A stretch of 64,000 nt of DNA, from contig JAITLQ010000018.1 in the NCBI GenBank assembly GCA_031277795.1, positions 434,001 to 498,000 on the forward strand, read 5' to 3'. The notes below the pieces were generated by a model. That model worked only from the letters and a program-made list of their open reading frames with translations. It ran no database searches and had not been told where the DNA came from. The stretch's first letter is position 1. Every line of letters begins with the position of its first letter. A program made the position numbers and the translations under genes. The stretch is from Arthrobacter sp. Lineage in GTDB: Bacteria > Actinomycetota > Actinomycetes > Actinomycetales > Micrococcaceae. This document shows positions 16,095-25,700 of the stretch, piece by piece.

Positions 16095-18206
16095 GTGAAC
16101 GTGGCCAGCAAGTCGGAGTACTCCGCCAGACACCTCTCGGTCCTCGAGGGGCTCGAGGCGGTGCGCAAGCGCCCCGGCATGTACATCGGTTCCACCGATT
16201 CCCGCGGCCTCATGCACTGCCTCTGGGAGATCATCGATAACTCGGTGGACGAGGCCCTCGCCGGCTTCGGCTCCAACATCACCACCATCCTGCACGCCGA
16301 CGGCTCGGTCGAGGTCCAGGACGACGGCCGCGGCATCCCCGTGGACATCGAGCCCAAGACGGGCCTCTCCGGAGTCGAGGTGGTCTTCACCAAGCTGCAC
16401 GCCGGCGGCAAGTTCGGCGGCGGCTCCTACACGGCCTCCGGCGGCCTGCACGGCGTGGGCGCCTCGGTCGTCAACGCCCTCTCCGCGCGCCTCGACGTGG
16501 AGGTGGACCGCGGTGGCAAGACCTACCGCATGCAGTTCCGCCACGGCGAGCCTGGCACCTTTGCCGATACCGGCCGCCCCAGCCCGGAGGCGCCCTTCAC
16601 GCCGGCCCAGCAGGCGGATCCCTTGCCGGTGGTCGGCAAGGCCAAGCGCGGCGTCACCGCCACCCGCGTGCGCTACTGGGCCGACCGCCAGATCTTCACC
16701 CCGGATGCCGCGTTCGACGTCGAGGCGCTCGTACGCCGCGCGCGCCAGACGGCCTTCCTTGTGCCCGGCCTGCGGATCACGCTGCGCGACGCCCGCCGCC
16801 TCCCCGACGCCGAGGGCAACCGCACCCCAGAAAGCGAGGAGGTGCTGCACTACGACGGTGGCATCGCCGAGTTCGTGGAGTTCCTCGCCCCGGACGCCAA
16901 GGTCACCGACGTGTGGCGCATCCACGGCACCGGCACCTTCCACGAGACCGTGCCGGTCCTGGACGAGAAGGGCCACTCGCGCGTTACTGAGGTGGAGCGC
17001 ACGTGCGAGGTCGACGTGGCGCTGCGCTGGGGCACTGGCTACGACACCACCCTGCGCAGCTTCGTCAACATCATCGCCACGCCCAAGGGCGGCACGCACC
17101 AGGCCGGCTTCGAGGCCGGGCTGCTCAAGAGCGTGCGCGAGGGGATCAAGGCCAACGCCCGCAAGCTCAAGTCCGGCGAGGAAAAGCCGGAGAAGGACGA
17201 CGTCCTGGCCGGCATGACGGCCGTGCTGACGGTGCGTTTGGCCGAGCCGCAGTTCGAGGGCCAGACCAAGGAGGTCCTGGGCACGCCCGCCGTGCGCCAG
17301 ATCGTCTCCAGGGTGGTGGCCAAGGCGATCGGCGAGCGGCTCGCCGCCACGGGCCGCGCCGAGAAGGCTCAGGCCACGACCTTGATGGAGAAGGTCGTCA
17401 ACGAGATGAAGACCCGCATCTCGGCGCGCAAGCACAAGGAAACGCAGCGCCGGAAGACGGCGCTCGAGTCCTCCACGCTGCCGGCCAAGCTCGCCGATTG
17501 CCGCACCAAGGACGTCAAGCGCTCCGAGCTCTTCATCGTCGAGGGTGACTCGGCGCTCGGCACGGCCAAGCTGGCCCGCTCGAGCGAATTCCAGGCCCTG
17601 CTGCCCATCCGCGGCAAGATCCTCAACGTCCAGAAGGCCTCGGTGGCCGACATGCTCTCCAACGCCGAGTGCGCGGCCATCATCCAGGTGGTCGGGGCCG
17701 GGTCCGGCCGCAGCTTCGACCTCGCCGCCGCGCGCTATCAGAAGGTCATCTTGATGACCGATGCCGACGTCGACGGCGCGCACATCCGCACGCTGCTGCT
17801 CACGCTCTTCTTCCGGTACATGCGCCCCATGATCGAGGACGGCCGCGTATATGCCGCGGTGCCGCCGCTGCACCGCGTGGAGGTGATCCGCCGCGGCAAG
17901 GCCAACGAGATGATCTACACCTACTCGGAGGCCGAGCTGCACCGCGTGCTCGCGGCGCTCGAGCGGGACGGCCTGAACTACAAGGAACCCATCCAGCGCT
18001 ACAAGGGCCTGGGCGAGATGGACGCCGAGCAGCTCGCGGAGACCACCATGGATCCCCGCCACCGCACGCTGCGCCGCGTGCGGCTCGAGGAGGCAGGCTC
18101 GGCCGACCGCGTCTTCGAGCTGCTCATGGGATCGGACGTGGCCCCGCGCAAGGACTTCCTCATCTCCTCGGCGCACCGCCTGGACGCCGACATGATCGAC
18201 GCCTGA
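16095..18206 (+). CDS. parE: DNA topoisomerase IV subunit B
   Basis: About 703 aa ATPase subunit of a type IIA topoisomerase that decatenates daughter chromosomes. GHKL ATPase motifs: EIIDNSVDEALAGF, DDGRGIPVDI and GGLHGVGASVVNALS. The Toprim domain has IVEGDSALGTAKLARSSEF and MTDADVDGAHIRTLLLTLF; the tail has QRYKGLGEMDAEQL. EGDSALGTAK (not GDSAGGSAK) and the position beside sigA point to ParE rather than GyrB. GTG at 16095 lies 4 bases after GGAAGGGG; the GTG at 16101 has a more usual spacing. ParC is encoded 8.6 kb away on the other strand. Confidence 0.92.
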   Translation: MNVASKSEYSARHLSVLEGLEAVRKRPGMYIGSTDSRGLMHCLWEIIDNSVDEALAGFGSNITTILHADGSVEVQDDGRGIPVDIEPKTGLSGVEVVFTKLHAGGKFGGGSYTASGGLHGVGASVVNALSARLDVEVDRGGKTYRMQFRHGEPGTFADTGRPSPEAPFTPAQQADPLPVVGKAKRGVTATRVRYWADRQIFTPDAAFDVEALVRRARQTAFLVPGLRITLRDARRLPDAEGNRTPESEEVLHYDGGIAEFVEFLAPDAKVTDVWRIHGTGTFHETVPVLDEKGHSRVTEVERTCEVDVALRWGTGYDTTLRSFVNIIATPKGGTHQAGFEAGLLKSVREGIKANARKLKSGEEKPEKDDVLAGMTAVLTVRLAEPQFEGQTKEVLGTPAVRQIVSRVVAKAIGERLAATGRAEKAQATTLMEKVVNEMKTRISARKHKETQRRKTALESSTLPAKLADCRTKDVKRSELFIVEGDSALGTAKLARSSEFQALLPIRGKILNVQKASVADMLSNAECAAIIQVVGAGSGRSFDLAAARYQKVILMTDADVDGAHIRTLLLTLFFRYMRPMIEDGRVYAAVPPLHRVEVIRRGKANEMIYTYSEAELHRVLAALERDGLNYKEPIQRYKGLGEMDAEQLAETTMDPRHRTLRRVRLEEAGSADRVFELLMGSDVAPRKDFLISSAHRLDADMIDA

Positions 18207-18251
18207 GGCCCTGAGGCCCTGAGGCCCTGAGGCGTTGAGGCGTTGAGCCCC
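18204..18251. repeat. Six 8-bp tandem repeats starting at the parE stop codon
   Basis: TGAGGCCC three times, TGAGGCGT twice, then TGAGCCCC, with the first TGA being the parE stop. Because the unit is 8 bases, stops occur in all three frames. Confidence 0.9.
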
Positions 18252-18254
18252 CTC

Positions 18255-18275
18255 CCCGGCGCGCGGCGCGCCGGG
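18255..18275 (+). terminator. Hairpin after parE
   Basis: CCCGGCGCGC pairs with GCGCGCCGGG (18255-18264 with 18266-18275). With the innermost pairs open it is about an 8-bp stem with a 5-base loop. It follows the tandem repeats directly. Confidence 0.5.
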
Positions 18276-18280
18276 AATCA

Positions 18281-18323
18281 ACGCGGCGGCCCGCTCACCG
18301 AAAAGGTGGGCGGGCCGCCGCGT
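18281..18323. terminator. Bidirectional terminator between parE and the M56 gene
   Basis: 19-bp stem with one G.U pair (18281-18299 with 18305-18323), loop GAAAA, between two convergent genes. Confidence 0.85.
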
Positions 18324-18354
18324 GCGTGGGGGCCAGGGAGAAGGCCCGACGCCG

Positions 18355-19461
18355 CTAGAGCACGTCCCAGCCGGCGGCGGCCAGGAAGAGCGTGGGCAGG
18401 ACCACGAGCGCCACGGCGCTCGTGCCGGCCAGGCGGCGAGCCCAGGGTCCCAGCGGGGCATCGGGGGAGAGGAGCCGGCCCAGCCGGCGCGAGGACAGCG
18501 CCTCGTGGGGGCCGCCGGGCACCGCCCACCTGGCCGCCGCGAGCGCCTCGGAGGAGGCGGCGGCGGGCGGAGCCGCGGGCAAGCCGGGCGGAAGCGAAGG
18601 CGAGGAGGGCACCGGGACCGCCGCGGCGTCGTCGTGCCCCGCGCTGGGTGCCCCTGCGTCCGGCGCCCCGGCGCCGGGGGCGCCGGGCAACGTCCCCGGC
18701 CGAGGGCCCTCGCTCTGGCCGGCGAGGGCCACGACGGCCAGGGCGCCGAGCAGGTCCTCGCGCGTCGAGACCCGCAGGGCGGCGTCGTCGGCGAGTTCCT
18801 CGACGAGCTCGCCCACGGCCTGCAGCGCCAGCCGCGTGGTGGGAAGCCACGGCAGGGCGGCATGCCACGAGGTGAAGGCCAGCAGGAGGAGGTCGTGGCG
18901 CTGGTCAAGGTGGGCCGATTCGTGGGCCAGGACGGCGCGCAGCTCGCGCTCGTCGAGCGAGCGCAGGAGGCCGGACGAGAGCACCGTGAGGTTCCCGGCG
19001 CCTGGCAGGCAGTAGGCCAGGGGCGTGTCGTGGTCGATCACGGCGGTGCCGGGGCCGGCCTCCGGCTTGGAGAGGAAGGCGAGCATCTCGCGGTGCCGCT
19101 GGCGATCCCTGGCCAGGCGCCAGGCGCTGCGCGCCAGCGTGAGTAACAGGTGCCCGCCGAGCAGGGCGGCGAGGCTCAGGGCAAAGAGGTGCACCACGTC
19201 GAGGCCTGGCAACTCGAGGCGCCCCAGGATCGCGTGGACGAGCAGCCCGGCGGCCGGGAGCAGACCCCTGTCCAAGGGGGCCAGGCCCCAGCAGAGGAAG
19301 GCGCCGATCATGGAGAGGCCGCCGGCCAGGCCGATGCCCTGCCAGAGCAGCATGGCGGGCGCGGGGGCGCGCGAGGGCCAGGCCGCGCGCGCGAGAAGCA
19401 CGGGCACCGGCCATGCCAGGAGCACGGCCAGGGCGGCCAGGAGGTAGGAGGCCAGCAGCAC
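18355..19461 (-). CDS. M56 family metallopeptidase (BlaR1/MecR1-like, no sensor domain)
   Basis: 368 aa membrane zinc protease. Hydrophobic helices lie near the N-terminus (about 1-25, 35-60, 85-115). The catalytic HExxH is LAHESAHLDQRHD, with a downstream ELADDAAL likely to supply the third ligand. A long Ala/Pro/Gly loop (about 235-300) precedes a last membrane helix. Compared with BlaR1/MecR1 it lacks an extracellular penicillin-binding domain, so its signal is unknown. GTG at 19461 follows the blaI stop by 19 bases. Partner proteases cleave BlaI-type repressors, so it probably controls the adjacent repressor. Confidence 0.88.
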   Translation of the reverse strand: MLLASYLLAALAVLLAWPVPVLLARAAWPSRAPAPAMLLWQGIGLAGGLSMIGAFLCWGLAPLDRGLLPAAGLLVHAILGRLELPGLDVVHLFALSLAALLGGHLLLTLARSAWRLARDRQRHREMLAFLSKPEAGPGTAVIDHDTPLAYCLPGAGNLTVLSSGLLRSLDERELRAVLAHESAHLDQRHDLLLLAFTSWHAALPWLPTTRLALQAVGELVEELADDAALRVSTREDLLGALAVVALAGQSEGPRPGTLPGAPGAGAPDAGAPSAGHDDAAAVPVPSSPSLPPGLPAAPPAAASSEALAAARWAVPGGPHEALSSRRLGRLLSPDAPLGPWARRLAGTSAVALVVLPTLFLAAAGWDVL

Positions 19462-19480
19462 GGCGGGCCGGTGCTGCGGC

Positions 19481-19894
19481 TTAGGCGCCGGCGGGGAGGC
19501 TGGTGTCGCGTTCCTCCCGCGCGGCGAGGACGCGCAGCAACGCCGCCGCATCGCCGGCGGAGATGGCGCCGGCAAAGCGCACGAGCACCGCCTCGCGATC
19601 CGCCGCGGTGCCGAGGGCGTCCTCGATGAGGCCCACCGTGTGCTCCTCGCGGGAGGCGGTGGGGTGGTAGAGGTGGGGGCGCGTGCCGCGTTCGCGGCTG
19701 ACGAGGCCCTTCTTCTCCAGACGGGCCAAGACCGTCAGGACGGTGGTGACGGCCAGGCCCTTTGAATCCTCAGTCTGCGCCAGCAGGTCCCTGACCGCGT
19801 TGGCGGTCAGTGCTTCCTGATGGTCCCAGAGGAGATCCATGACCGAGCGCTCAAGCTCACCCAGTGCTGCCATGTTCTGCGGGGGTCCTTCCAT
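19481..19894 (-). CDS. BlaI/MecI/CopY family repressor
   Basis: 137 aa winged-helix DNA-binding protein. Features of the family: LGELERSVMDLLWDH, LTANAVRDLLA, the recognition-helix region LAVTTVLTVLARLEKKGLV and a wing RERGTRPHLYHP. The C-terminal half forms the dimer part. The ATG at 19894 or the one at 19873 could start it. It is the first gene of a repressor-protease pair and faces cydA across 213 bases that contain three matching palindromes. A TACACT -10 box (minus strand 19944-19939) would put the nearest palindrome over its -35 region, implying autoregulation. Confidence 0.9.
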   Translation of the reverse strand: MEGPPQNMAALGELERSVMDLLWDHQEALTANAVRDLLAQTEDSKGLAVTTVLTVLARLEKKGLVSRERGTRPHLYHPTASREEHTVGLIEDALGTAADREAVLVRFAGAISAGDAAALLRVLAAREERDTSLPAGA

Positions 19895-19962
19895 GCGATC
19901 CGCGAGAGATGCTTCCGCGCGGGGTCTTCCTGGGGAACAGTGTAGTTGTCAACCCGCCATTT

Positions 19963-19979
19963 TTCTACGTGTCGTAGAA
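19963..19979. promoter_or_regulatory. Operator 1, probable BlaI site
   Basis: TTCTACG-TGT-CGTAGAA, a perfect 7-3-7 palindrome. It overlaps the -35 position of the inferred blaI promoter. Confidence 0.75.
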
Positions 19980-19986
19980 CGCACAC

Positions 19987-20003
19987 TTCTACGAGTTGTA
20001 GAA
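19987..20003. promoter_or_regulatory. Operator 2, probable BlaI site
   Basis: TTCTACG-AGT-TGTAGAA, one mismatch from the palindrome. Its centre is 24 bp from operator 1. Its right half contains the -35 TTGTAG of the cydA promoter. Confidence 0.72.
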
Positions 20004-20025
20004 ATCAATCTTTTCTACGTACCGT
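19996..20025 (+). promoter_or_regulatory. Predicted promoter of cydABDC
   Basis: TTGTAG (19996-20001), 18 bases, TACCGT (20020-20025), fitting TTGNNN-N16-19-TANNNT. The -35 is inside operator 2 and the -10 inside operator 3. The leader would be about 75 bases. Confidence 0.55.
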
Positions 20026-20029
20026 AGAA
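20013..20029. promoter_or_regulatory. Operator 3, probable BlaI site
   Basis: TTCTACG-TAC-CGTAGAA, a perfect palindrome 26 bp from operator 2, covering the predicted -10 box of cydA. Confidence 0.75.
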
Positions 20030-20107
20030 GAGTTCCCGGGCGGCCCGGTCCCTTCAGCCGGAGCGCCCGCACCCACACCCTCGCGTAGCAAGGATCGAGA
20101 CACGATC

Positions 20108-21694
20108 ATGGATCCACTCGAGATTGGCCGGTGGCAGTTCGGCATCACGACCGTCTACCACTTCCTCATGGTGCCGCTGACGATTGGCCTCGGCCTCGTC
20201 GTGGCCACGCTGCAGACCGCCTGGAAGCGCACGGGCAAGGACGTCTACCTGCGCGCCACCAAGTTCTGGGGCAAGCTCTTCCTCATCAACTTCATCATGG
20301 GCGTGGCCACCGGCATCGTTCAGGAGTTCCAGTTCGGCATGGCCTGGAGCGAGTACTCCCGCTTCGTTGGCGACGTTTTCGGCGCACCGCTCGCGATGGA
20401 AGCGCTCCTGGCGTTCTTCGTCGAATCGACCTTCCTCGGCCTGTGGATCTTCGGCTGGAAGCGCCTGCCCAAGGGCCTGCACCTGGCCACCATCTGGCTC
20501 GCCACGCTCGCCTCCGTGCTCTCGGCCTACTTCATCCTCGTGGCCAACTCGTGGATGCAGCACCCCGTGGGCGTCGAGATGATCGACGGCCGCCCCGTCA
20601 TGACGGACGTCTGGGCCGTCCTGACCAACAACACCGCGATCATCACCTTCATCCACACGCTCTTCGGCGCCCTCGCCGTGGCCGGCGGCTTCCTCTTCGG
20701 CATCGCCTGGTTCCACCTCTACCGCCGCCGCCGCGACGGCGTCGACACCGTCGGAGCCGACCGCAAGGTCATCGTGGGCGAGGACCCGGCCAAGGGCGCC
20801 GGCCGCGACAAGACCGACTACCTGGTCTGGTTCAAGTCCCTGCGCTTCGGCGGCTGGATCGCGCTCGTGGCCTTCCTCGGCGTCGCCTTCTCCGGTCACG
20901 CCCAGGCCCAGCTCATGATCCACCAGCAGCCGCTCAAGATGGCCTCCGCCGAGGCCGCGTGCCACGACGGCACCGCCTTCTCCGTCTTCTCCTTCGGCAA
21001 CTTCGGCGGGGACAAAACCACGTGCGAGGACGTCAACACCATCTGGGAGATCCCGGGGCTGCTCTCCTTCCTGGCCCACGACAACTTCACGACCGACGTC
21101 GACGGCCTCAACACGCTGATCCCGCAGTACCAGGAGCGCTACGGCACCCACCTGCCAGATGACCCGAAGTACGGCGACCGCGCCGGCCAGGAGATCGACT
21201 ACCAGCCCGTCATGGGCGTGACCTACTGGGGCTTCCGTCTCATGATCACCTTCGGCGGCCTGGGCGCCCTCGCCGCCGCCATCGGCCTGTGGGTCACGCG
21301 CCGCGGCACGGTCCCGAACTCCAAGTGGCTCTCGCGGCTCGCCGTCACCTCGGTCCTCGCCCCCTTCGGCGCCAACATGGCCGGCTGGATCTTCACCGAA
21401 ATGGGCCGCCAGCCCTTCGTCGTGGCGCCCAACCCCGACTCCACGGGCGTGGACGGCGTGTGGATGTTCACGGCGGCGGCCGTCAGCCCCGGCGTGAGCG
21501 GGGGCGAGATGCTCTTCTCGCTCGTGGCCCTCACCGCCGTGTACGCGGTCCTGGCCGTCGTCGAGGTCCTCTACCTGGTGCGCTATGTGCGCGGCGGCGT
21601 CCCGGCGGCCATGCCGGAACTCGCGGCCCACGCGCCTGATCAGGACGACACCCCCCAGCCCGACGACCGCGACGTGCTCGCGTTCGCGTACTGA
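20108..21694 (+). CDS. cydA: Cytochrome bd ubiquinol oxidase subunit I
   Basis: 528 aa heme-binding subunit of the bd oxidase, which reduces oxygen to water with quinol electrons and tolerates low oxygen and nitric oxide. Begins MDPLEIGRWQFGITTVYHFL, with the heme b595 His in VYHF. Later motifs include the heme b558 ligand region around SWMQHPVG and NTAIITFIHTLFG, and TEMGRQPFVV with the Met ligand. The Q-loop is of the short type. The shine-dalgarno is weak (AAGGA about 15 bases upstream). It heads a cydA-cydB-cydDC operon whose promoter is covered by three palindromes. Confidence 0.96.
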   Translation: MDPLEIGRWQFGITTVYHFLMVPLTIGLGLVVATLQTAWKRTGKDVYLRATKFWGKLFLINFIMGVATGIVQEFQFGMAWSEYSRFVGDVFGAPLAMEALLAFFVESTFLGLWIFGWKRLPKGLHLATIWLATLASVLSAYFILVANSWMQHPVGVEMIDGRPVMTDVWAVLTNNTAIITFIHTLFGALAVAGGFLFGIAWFHLYRRRRDGVDTVGADRKVIVGEDPAKGAGRDKTDYLVWFKSLRFGGWIALVAFLGVAFSGHAQAQLMIHQQPLKMASAEAACHDGTAFSVFSFGNFGGDKTTCEDVNTIWEIPGLLSFLAHDNFTTDVDGLNTLIPQYQERYGTHLPDDPKYGDRAGQEIDYQPVMGVTYWGFRLMITFGGLGALAAAIGLWVTRRGTVPNSKWLSRLAVTSVLAPFGANMAGWIFTEMGRQPFVVAPNPDSTGVDGVWMFTAAAVSPGVSGGEMLFSLVALTAVYAVLAVVEVLYLVRYVRGGVPAAMPELAAHAPDQDDTPQPDDRDVLAFAY

Positions 21695-21720
21695 TCCGCA
21701 CCCGAGAGTAGGAAACGGTC

Positions 21721-22743
21721 ATGGACTTCCTCCCCACCCTGTGGTTCATCCTCATCGCCGTGTTGTGGACGGGCTACCTCTTCCTCGAGGGCTTCGACCT
21801 CGGCGTCGGCATGATGATGAAGGTCTTCGCCCGCAACGAGAAGGAGCGCAGGCAGCTCCTGAACACCATCGGCCCCGTGTGGGACGGCAACGAGGTGTGG
21901 CTCCTGACGGCAGGCGGCGCCACGTTCGCCGCCTTCCCGCTCTGGTACGCCTCGCTCTTCTCGGCCCTCTATGTCCCGCTCGTGCTGGTGCTGATGGCGC
22001 TGATCTTCCGCGCCGTGGCGATCGAGTACCGGGGCAAGGCCCGCAGCGATCGCACGCGCAACGCGTGGGACTGGGCGCTGGCGCTCGGCAGCTTCCTCGC
22101 GGCCTTCGGGGTGGGCGCCATGCTGGCGCTGACCACCACCGGCCTGCCGCTGAACGCCAACGGCGACCGCGTGGGCGGGGCCTTCGCCTGGCTCAACGGC
22201 TACGCCGTGCTCGGCGGCCTCGGCGTCGTCCTCTTTGCCCTGGCGCAGGCGCTGGCCTTCACCGGCCTGAAGACCGATGGCCCGATCCGCTCCCGCGCCA
22301 ATGTGTGGCTGCGCCGCGGCCTGCCGTGGGCGGTCCTGCCGCTCGCGGCGTGGGCCATCGTGGTGGTGGCCAAGGGCACGACGGCGTGGCCGTGGCTCAC
22401 GCTGGGTGTGGCGGTCGTGGCGGTGCTCGCCGCGTGGGCCTCGGCCCGCGCAGCCCGCGAGGGCTGGGCCTTCCTCTGGCTCGGCCTCTTCCTCCTGGCC
22501 GGCGTCGCCTCGATCTTCGGCGCCGCGTACCCCGTGGTGCTGCCGAGCACGCTCGACCCCGCCTTCTCGCTCACGGTGGAGAACGCCTCGTCCTCCAGCT
22601 ACACGCTGGGCGTCATGTCCGTCGTGGCCGCGTTCGGTGTGCCGCTCGTGCTGGCCTACCAGGGCTGGACGTACTGGGTGTTCAAGAAGCGCATCAGCCC
22701 GGCCTCCATCCCCGCGGTGCACGCCGTCACCCCGGTGGTGTGA
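21721..22743 (+). CDS. cydB: Cytochrome bd ubiquinol oxidase subunit II
   Basis: 340 aa, about eight to nine membrane helices; binds no own heme in most bd oxidases but is needed for the di-heme site. Family motifs: GYLFLEGFDLGVGM near residue 20 and IGPVWDGNEVWLLTAGGATFAAFP. AGGAAAC precedes the ATG. It begins 26 bases after cydA and ends 2 bases before cydDC. Confidence 0.96.
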   Translation: MDFLPTLWFILIAVLWTGYLFLEGFDLGVGMMMKVFARNEKERRQLLNTIGPVWDGNEVWLLTAGGATFAAFPLWYASLFSALYVPLVLVLMALIFRAVAIEYRGKARSDRTRNAWDWALALGSFLAAFGVGAMLALTTTGLPLNANGDRVGGAFAWLNGYAVLGGLGVVLFALAQALAFTGLKTDGPIRSRANVWLRRGLPWAVLPLAAWAIVVVAKGTTAWPWLTLGVAVVAVLAAWASARAAREGWAFLWLGLFLLAGVASIFGAAYPVVLPSTLDPAFSLTVENASSSSYTLGVMSVVAAFGVPLVLAYQGWTYWVFKKRISPASIPAVHAVTPVV

Positions 22744-22745
22744 GC

Positions 22746-25700
22746 ATGCGCCCGGAGATCCCCGAGGGAACCACGACCCGCGGCTGGCTGCTGGCGCTCG
22801 GCGCGCTGGCCGCCGCCAAGGCGGCGGGTCTCGTCGCGCTCATGTCCGCCCTCGCGGCGGCGCTCACGCAGGCCGCCTCCGGCCACGGCGTGGACGTGGC
22901 GGCGCTGCTGTGGTGGGGGATCCCGGGCGCCTTGGCGCGGGCCGGCGCGCACTGGGGCACCCGCGTGGTGGCCCAGCGCGCCGCCCTCGGCGTCAAGGAG
23001 GAGCTGCGCGCGCAGCTCGTGGCCAAGCGCCTCGCCGCTGGGCGCTCCGGCGGCTCCGCCGAGGCCTCCGTGCTGGCCAGCCGCGGCCTGGACGGGCTGG
23101 ACCCGTACTTCCGCGACTACCTTCCGGCCCTCGTCGCGAGCGCCATCATCCCGCTCGCCGTGGGAGCGCGGATCCTGTTCGCGGACTGGGTCTCGGCGCT
23201 CATCTTGGTGCTGACGATCCCGCTGGTTCCGGTCTTCATGATCCTCATCGGCCTGCACACGGCCGAGCGCGTGCAGGAGGCCCAGGACGGCCTCGATCGG
23301 CTCGGCCACCACCTCTCCGAGCTCGCGCGCGGGCTGCCCGTCCTCGTGGGCCTGCGCCGCGCCGAGCAGCAGCGCAAGGCGCTGTTCGAGGTCTCCGAGC
23401 GGCACCGGGCGTCGACCATGGCCACGCTGCGCACGGCCTTCCTCTCCTCCTTTGCCCTGGAGCTCATCGCGACGCTGTCGGTGGCGGTGGTCGCCGTGTT
23501 CATCGGCGTCCGGCTCGTGGGCGGCTCGATGGGCCTGGAGGCCGGGCTCGTCGCCCTGATGCTCGCGCCCGATTGCTTCCTGCCCCTGCGCGAGCTGGGC
23601 TCGGCCCACCATGCCTCGGAGGACGGCGTCGCCGCCCTGCGCCGCGTCCGGGCGGAGCTGGAGGCCGCCGACCGCAGCGAGCTCGCCGGGGCCGGCGGGC
23701 CCGTGAGCTCCGCGGCGCCCGGGAACGGCACCACGCTCCGCGTCGAGCAGCTGCGCGTCACCCGCGGCGGGGGCCGCGAGGGCGTGGGCCCCGTGAGCTT
23801 CGAGGCCAGCGCCGGCGGCATCACGGCGCTCGTGGGTCCCAGCGGCAGCGGCAAGTCGAGCGTGCTCGAGGTCCTGGCCGGCCTCCTGCGGCCGGCCGCG
23901 GAGGGCGAGGAGGCCGCCGACACGGTCTCGGGCTCCGTGAGCGGCCTGAACCCGCTGCGCCGCGCCTACATCGCGCAGGCGCCTCAGTTCGCCGAGGCCA
24001 CCGCGCGCGAGGAGCTTTCCCTCGTCGGCGGCACCGAGCCGTGGCTCGAGCTCGCCGAGCTGCTACCGCGGCGCCTGTGGGACGTGCCGCTGCAGCGCCT
24101 GAGCCCGGGCGAGCGGCGCCGCGTGGCCGTGGCCAGGGGCGTGGCCCGCGCCCGGGTGTTGCTGGCCACCGGCCCGTCCGTGGTGCTGCTCGCCGACGAG
24201 CCAACGGCCCATCTCGACCCCCGGTCGGCCCAGCGCGTGCGCGCGCTGATCGCCCGGATCGCGGCGCAGGGCGCGTGCGTGGTGCTCGCCACGCACGAGC
24301 CGGCGCTGGCCTCCCAAGCGGACGTGCGGGTTCGCTTCGACACGGGGGCGGGCGTGCGAACCGCCTCCGTGTCTAGCCGGGAGGCCCCCCTTCTCCCGTC
24401 CCCCGGGACGGGATCGGACCCCGCGGCGCAGCATGAGGGTGCGCGCGCCGCGGGGTCCGGCTCCTCGGAGCCGTCGCTCCCCGCGGCCGGGCCGGCGCCC
24501 GCCGACGAGGCCGCCGAGGCCACGCTCGACGACGCCCGTGGGGCCGTGCGCGACGACGCCCGTAGGGCCGCGCCCGACGACGCCACGGGGTCGCGCCCGC
24601 CGCGCGGCGCCTGGGGCCTGCTGCCCCTGCGCTCCTGGAGGCTGTGGCTCGCCGTGCTCCTCGGGGCACTCTCCGTCCTGGCCGCCGCTGCGCTCTCGGC
24701 GCTCTCCGGCTGGCTCATCGTGCGGGCCTCGACGCAGCCGCACATCATGTATCTCCTGACGGCCATCGTGGGCGTGCGCGCCTTCGGCCTGGCCCGCGCC
24801 GTGCTGCGCTACCGCGAGCGGCTCGCCACCCACGACGTCATCCTGCGCTACACCTCGCGGCTGCGCGTGAGGCTCTGGGACGCCCTGGGCTCCGACGCCC
24901 GCGGCTGGAGCAAGCTCACGCGCCCCGGCGGCGCGCTCGGCACGCTCGTGGCCCAGGTGGACGAGCTGCGCGACGCCCTGCCCCGCGTCCTCGTGCCCGT
25001 GCCCGCCGCGATCCTCGCGGGCCTTGGCTCGGTCGTCGCCGTGGCGCTCCTGGCCCCGGCCGCCCTGCCGGTCACGCTGGTCGTGGTGCTCCTCGGCCTG
25101 CTGGCCCTGCCCGTGCTGGTCCTGGCCCTCGAGCGCTCCGCGGCAGACCACGCGGCGGTGCACCGCGCGGAGCAGGCCGAACGCACCGGCCGGATCCTCG
25201 CCGCCGCTCCAGACGCGAGCGCCAACGGCCTCGCCGCCGCCGGGCTCGCTCGCTTCACCGCGGCCGACGCCGCCGGTGCGGCCCCGCTGCGCCGGGACGC
25301 CTTCGGGGCCGGCGCCGGGCGCGCCGCCGCCTCGCTCCTGGCCGGCCTCGGCGCGATTGCCGCCGTCGTCTTTGCGGCCGGTGGAACGGCCCCCGAGCTG
25401 CTGGCCCTCACCGTCCTGCTGCTCCTGGCCCTCGACGAGCCCTTCGGGCAGCTGGCCGATGCCCTGCGCAACGTCCCGATCGTCACGGGGATGCTCTCGC
25501 GCCTCGCGCCGTGGCTGCTGGGCGCCGCACGGGCCCAGGAGCCGACGCCGGTGGCCGACCGCCCGGCGGTCGACGGACTGCGCACCCGCGAGTTGGAGGC
25601 CGCGTACTCGAGCGACGGCCCGGCCGTCTTCAGCTCCGTGACGGGGGAGACCACGGCCGGGCGAGCCTGGGCGATCACGGGACCCAGCGGCAGCGGCAAG

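Noticed and set aside
16095-18206. Annotation as gyrB
   Set aside because: EGDSALGTAK Toprim sequence and location beside sigA fit ParE; a gyrBA pair is expected near the origin.
16041-18908. Long minus-strand open frame across parE
   Set aside because: Shadow of parE; no recognisable domains and it crosses a terminator.
19963-20029. Reading the TTCTACG palindromes as LexA boxes
   Set aside because: The actinobacterial SOS box (TCGAAC-N4-GTTCGA) differs; these sites sit beside a BlaI gene.
20054-21631. Minus-strand open frame opposite cydA
   Set aside because: Shadow of cydA; charged, repetitive and without homology.
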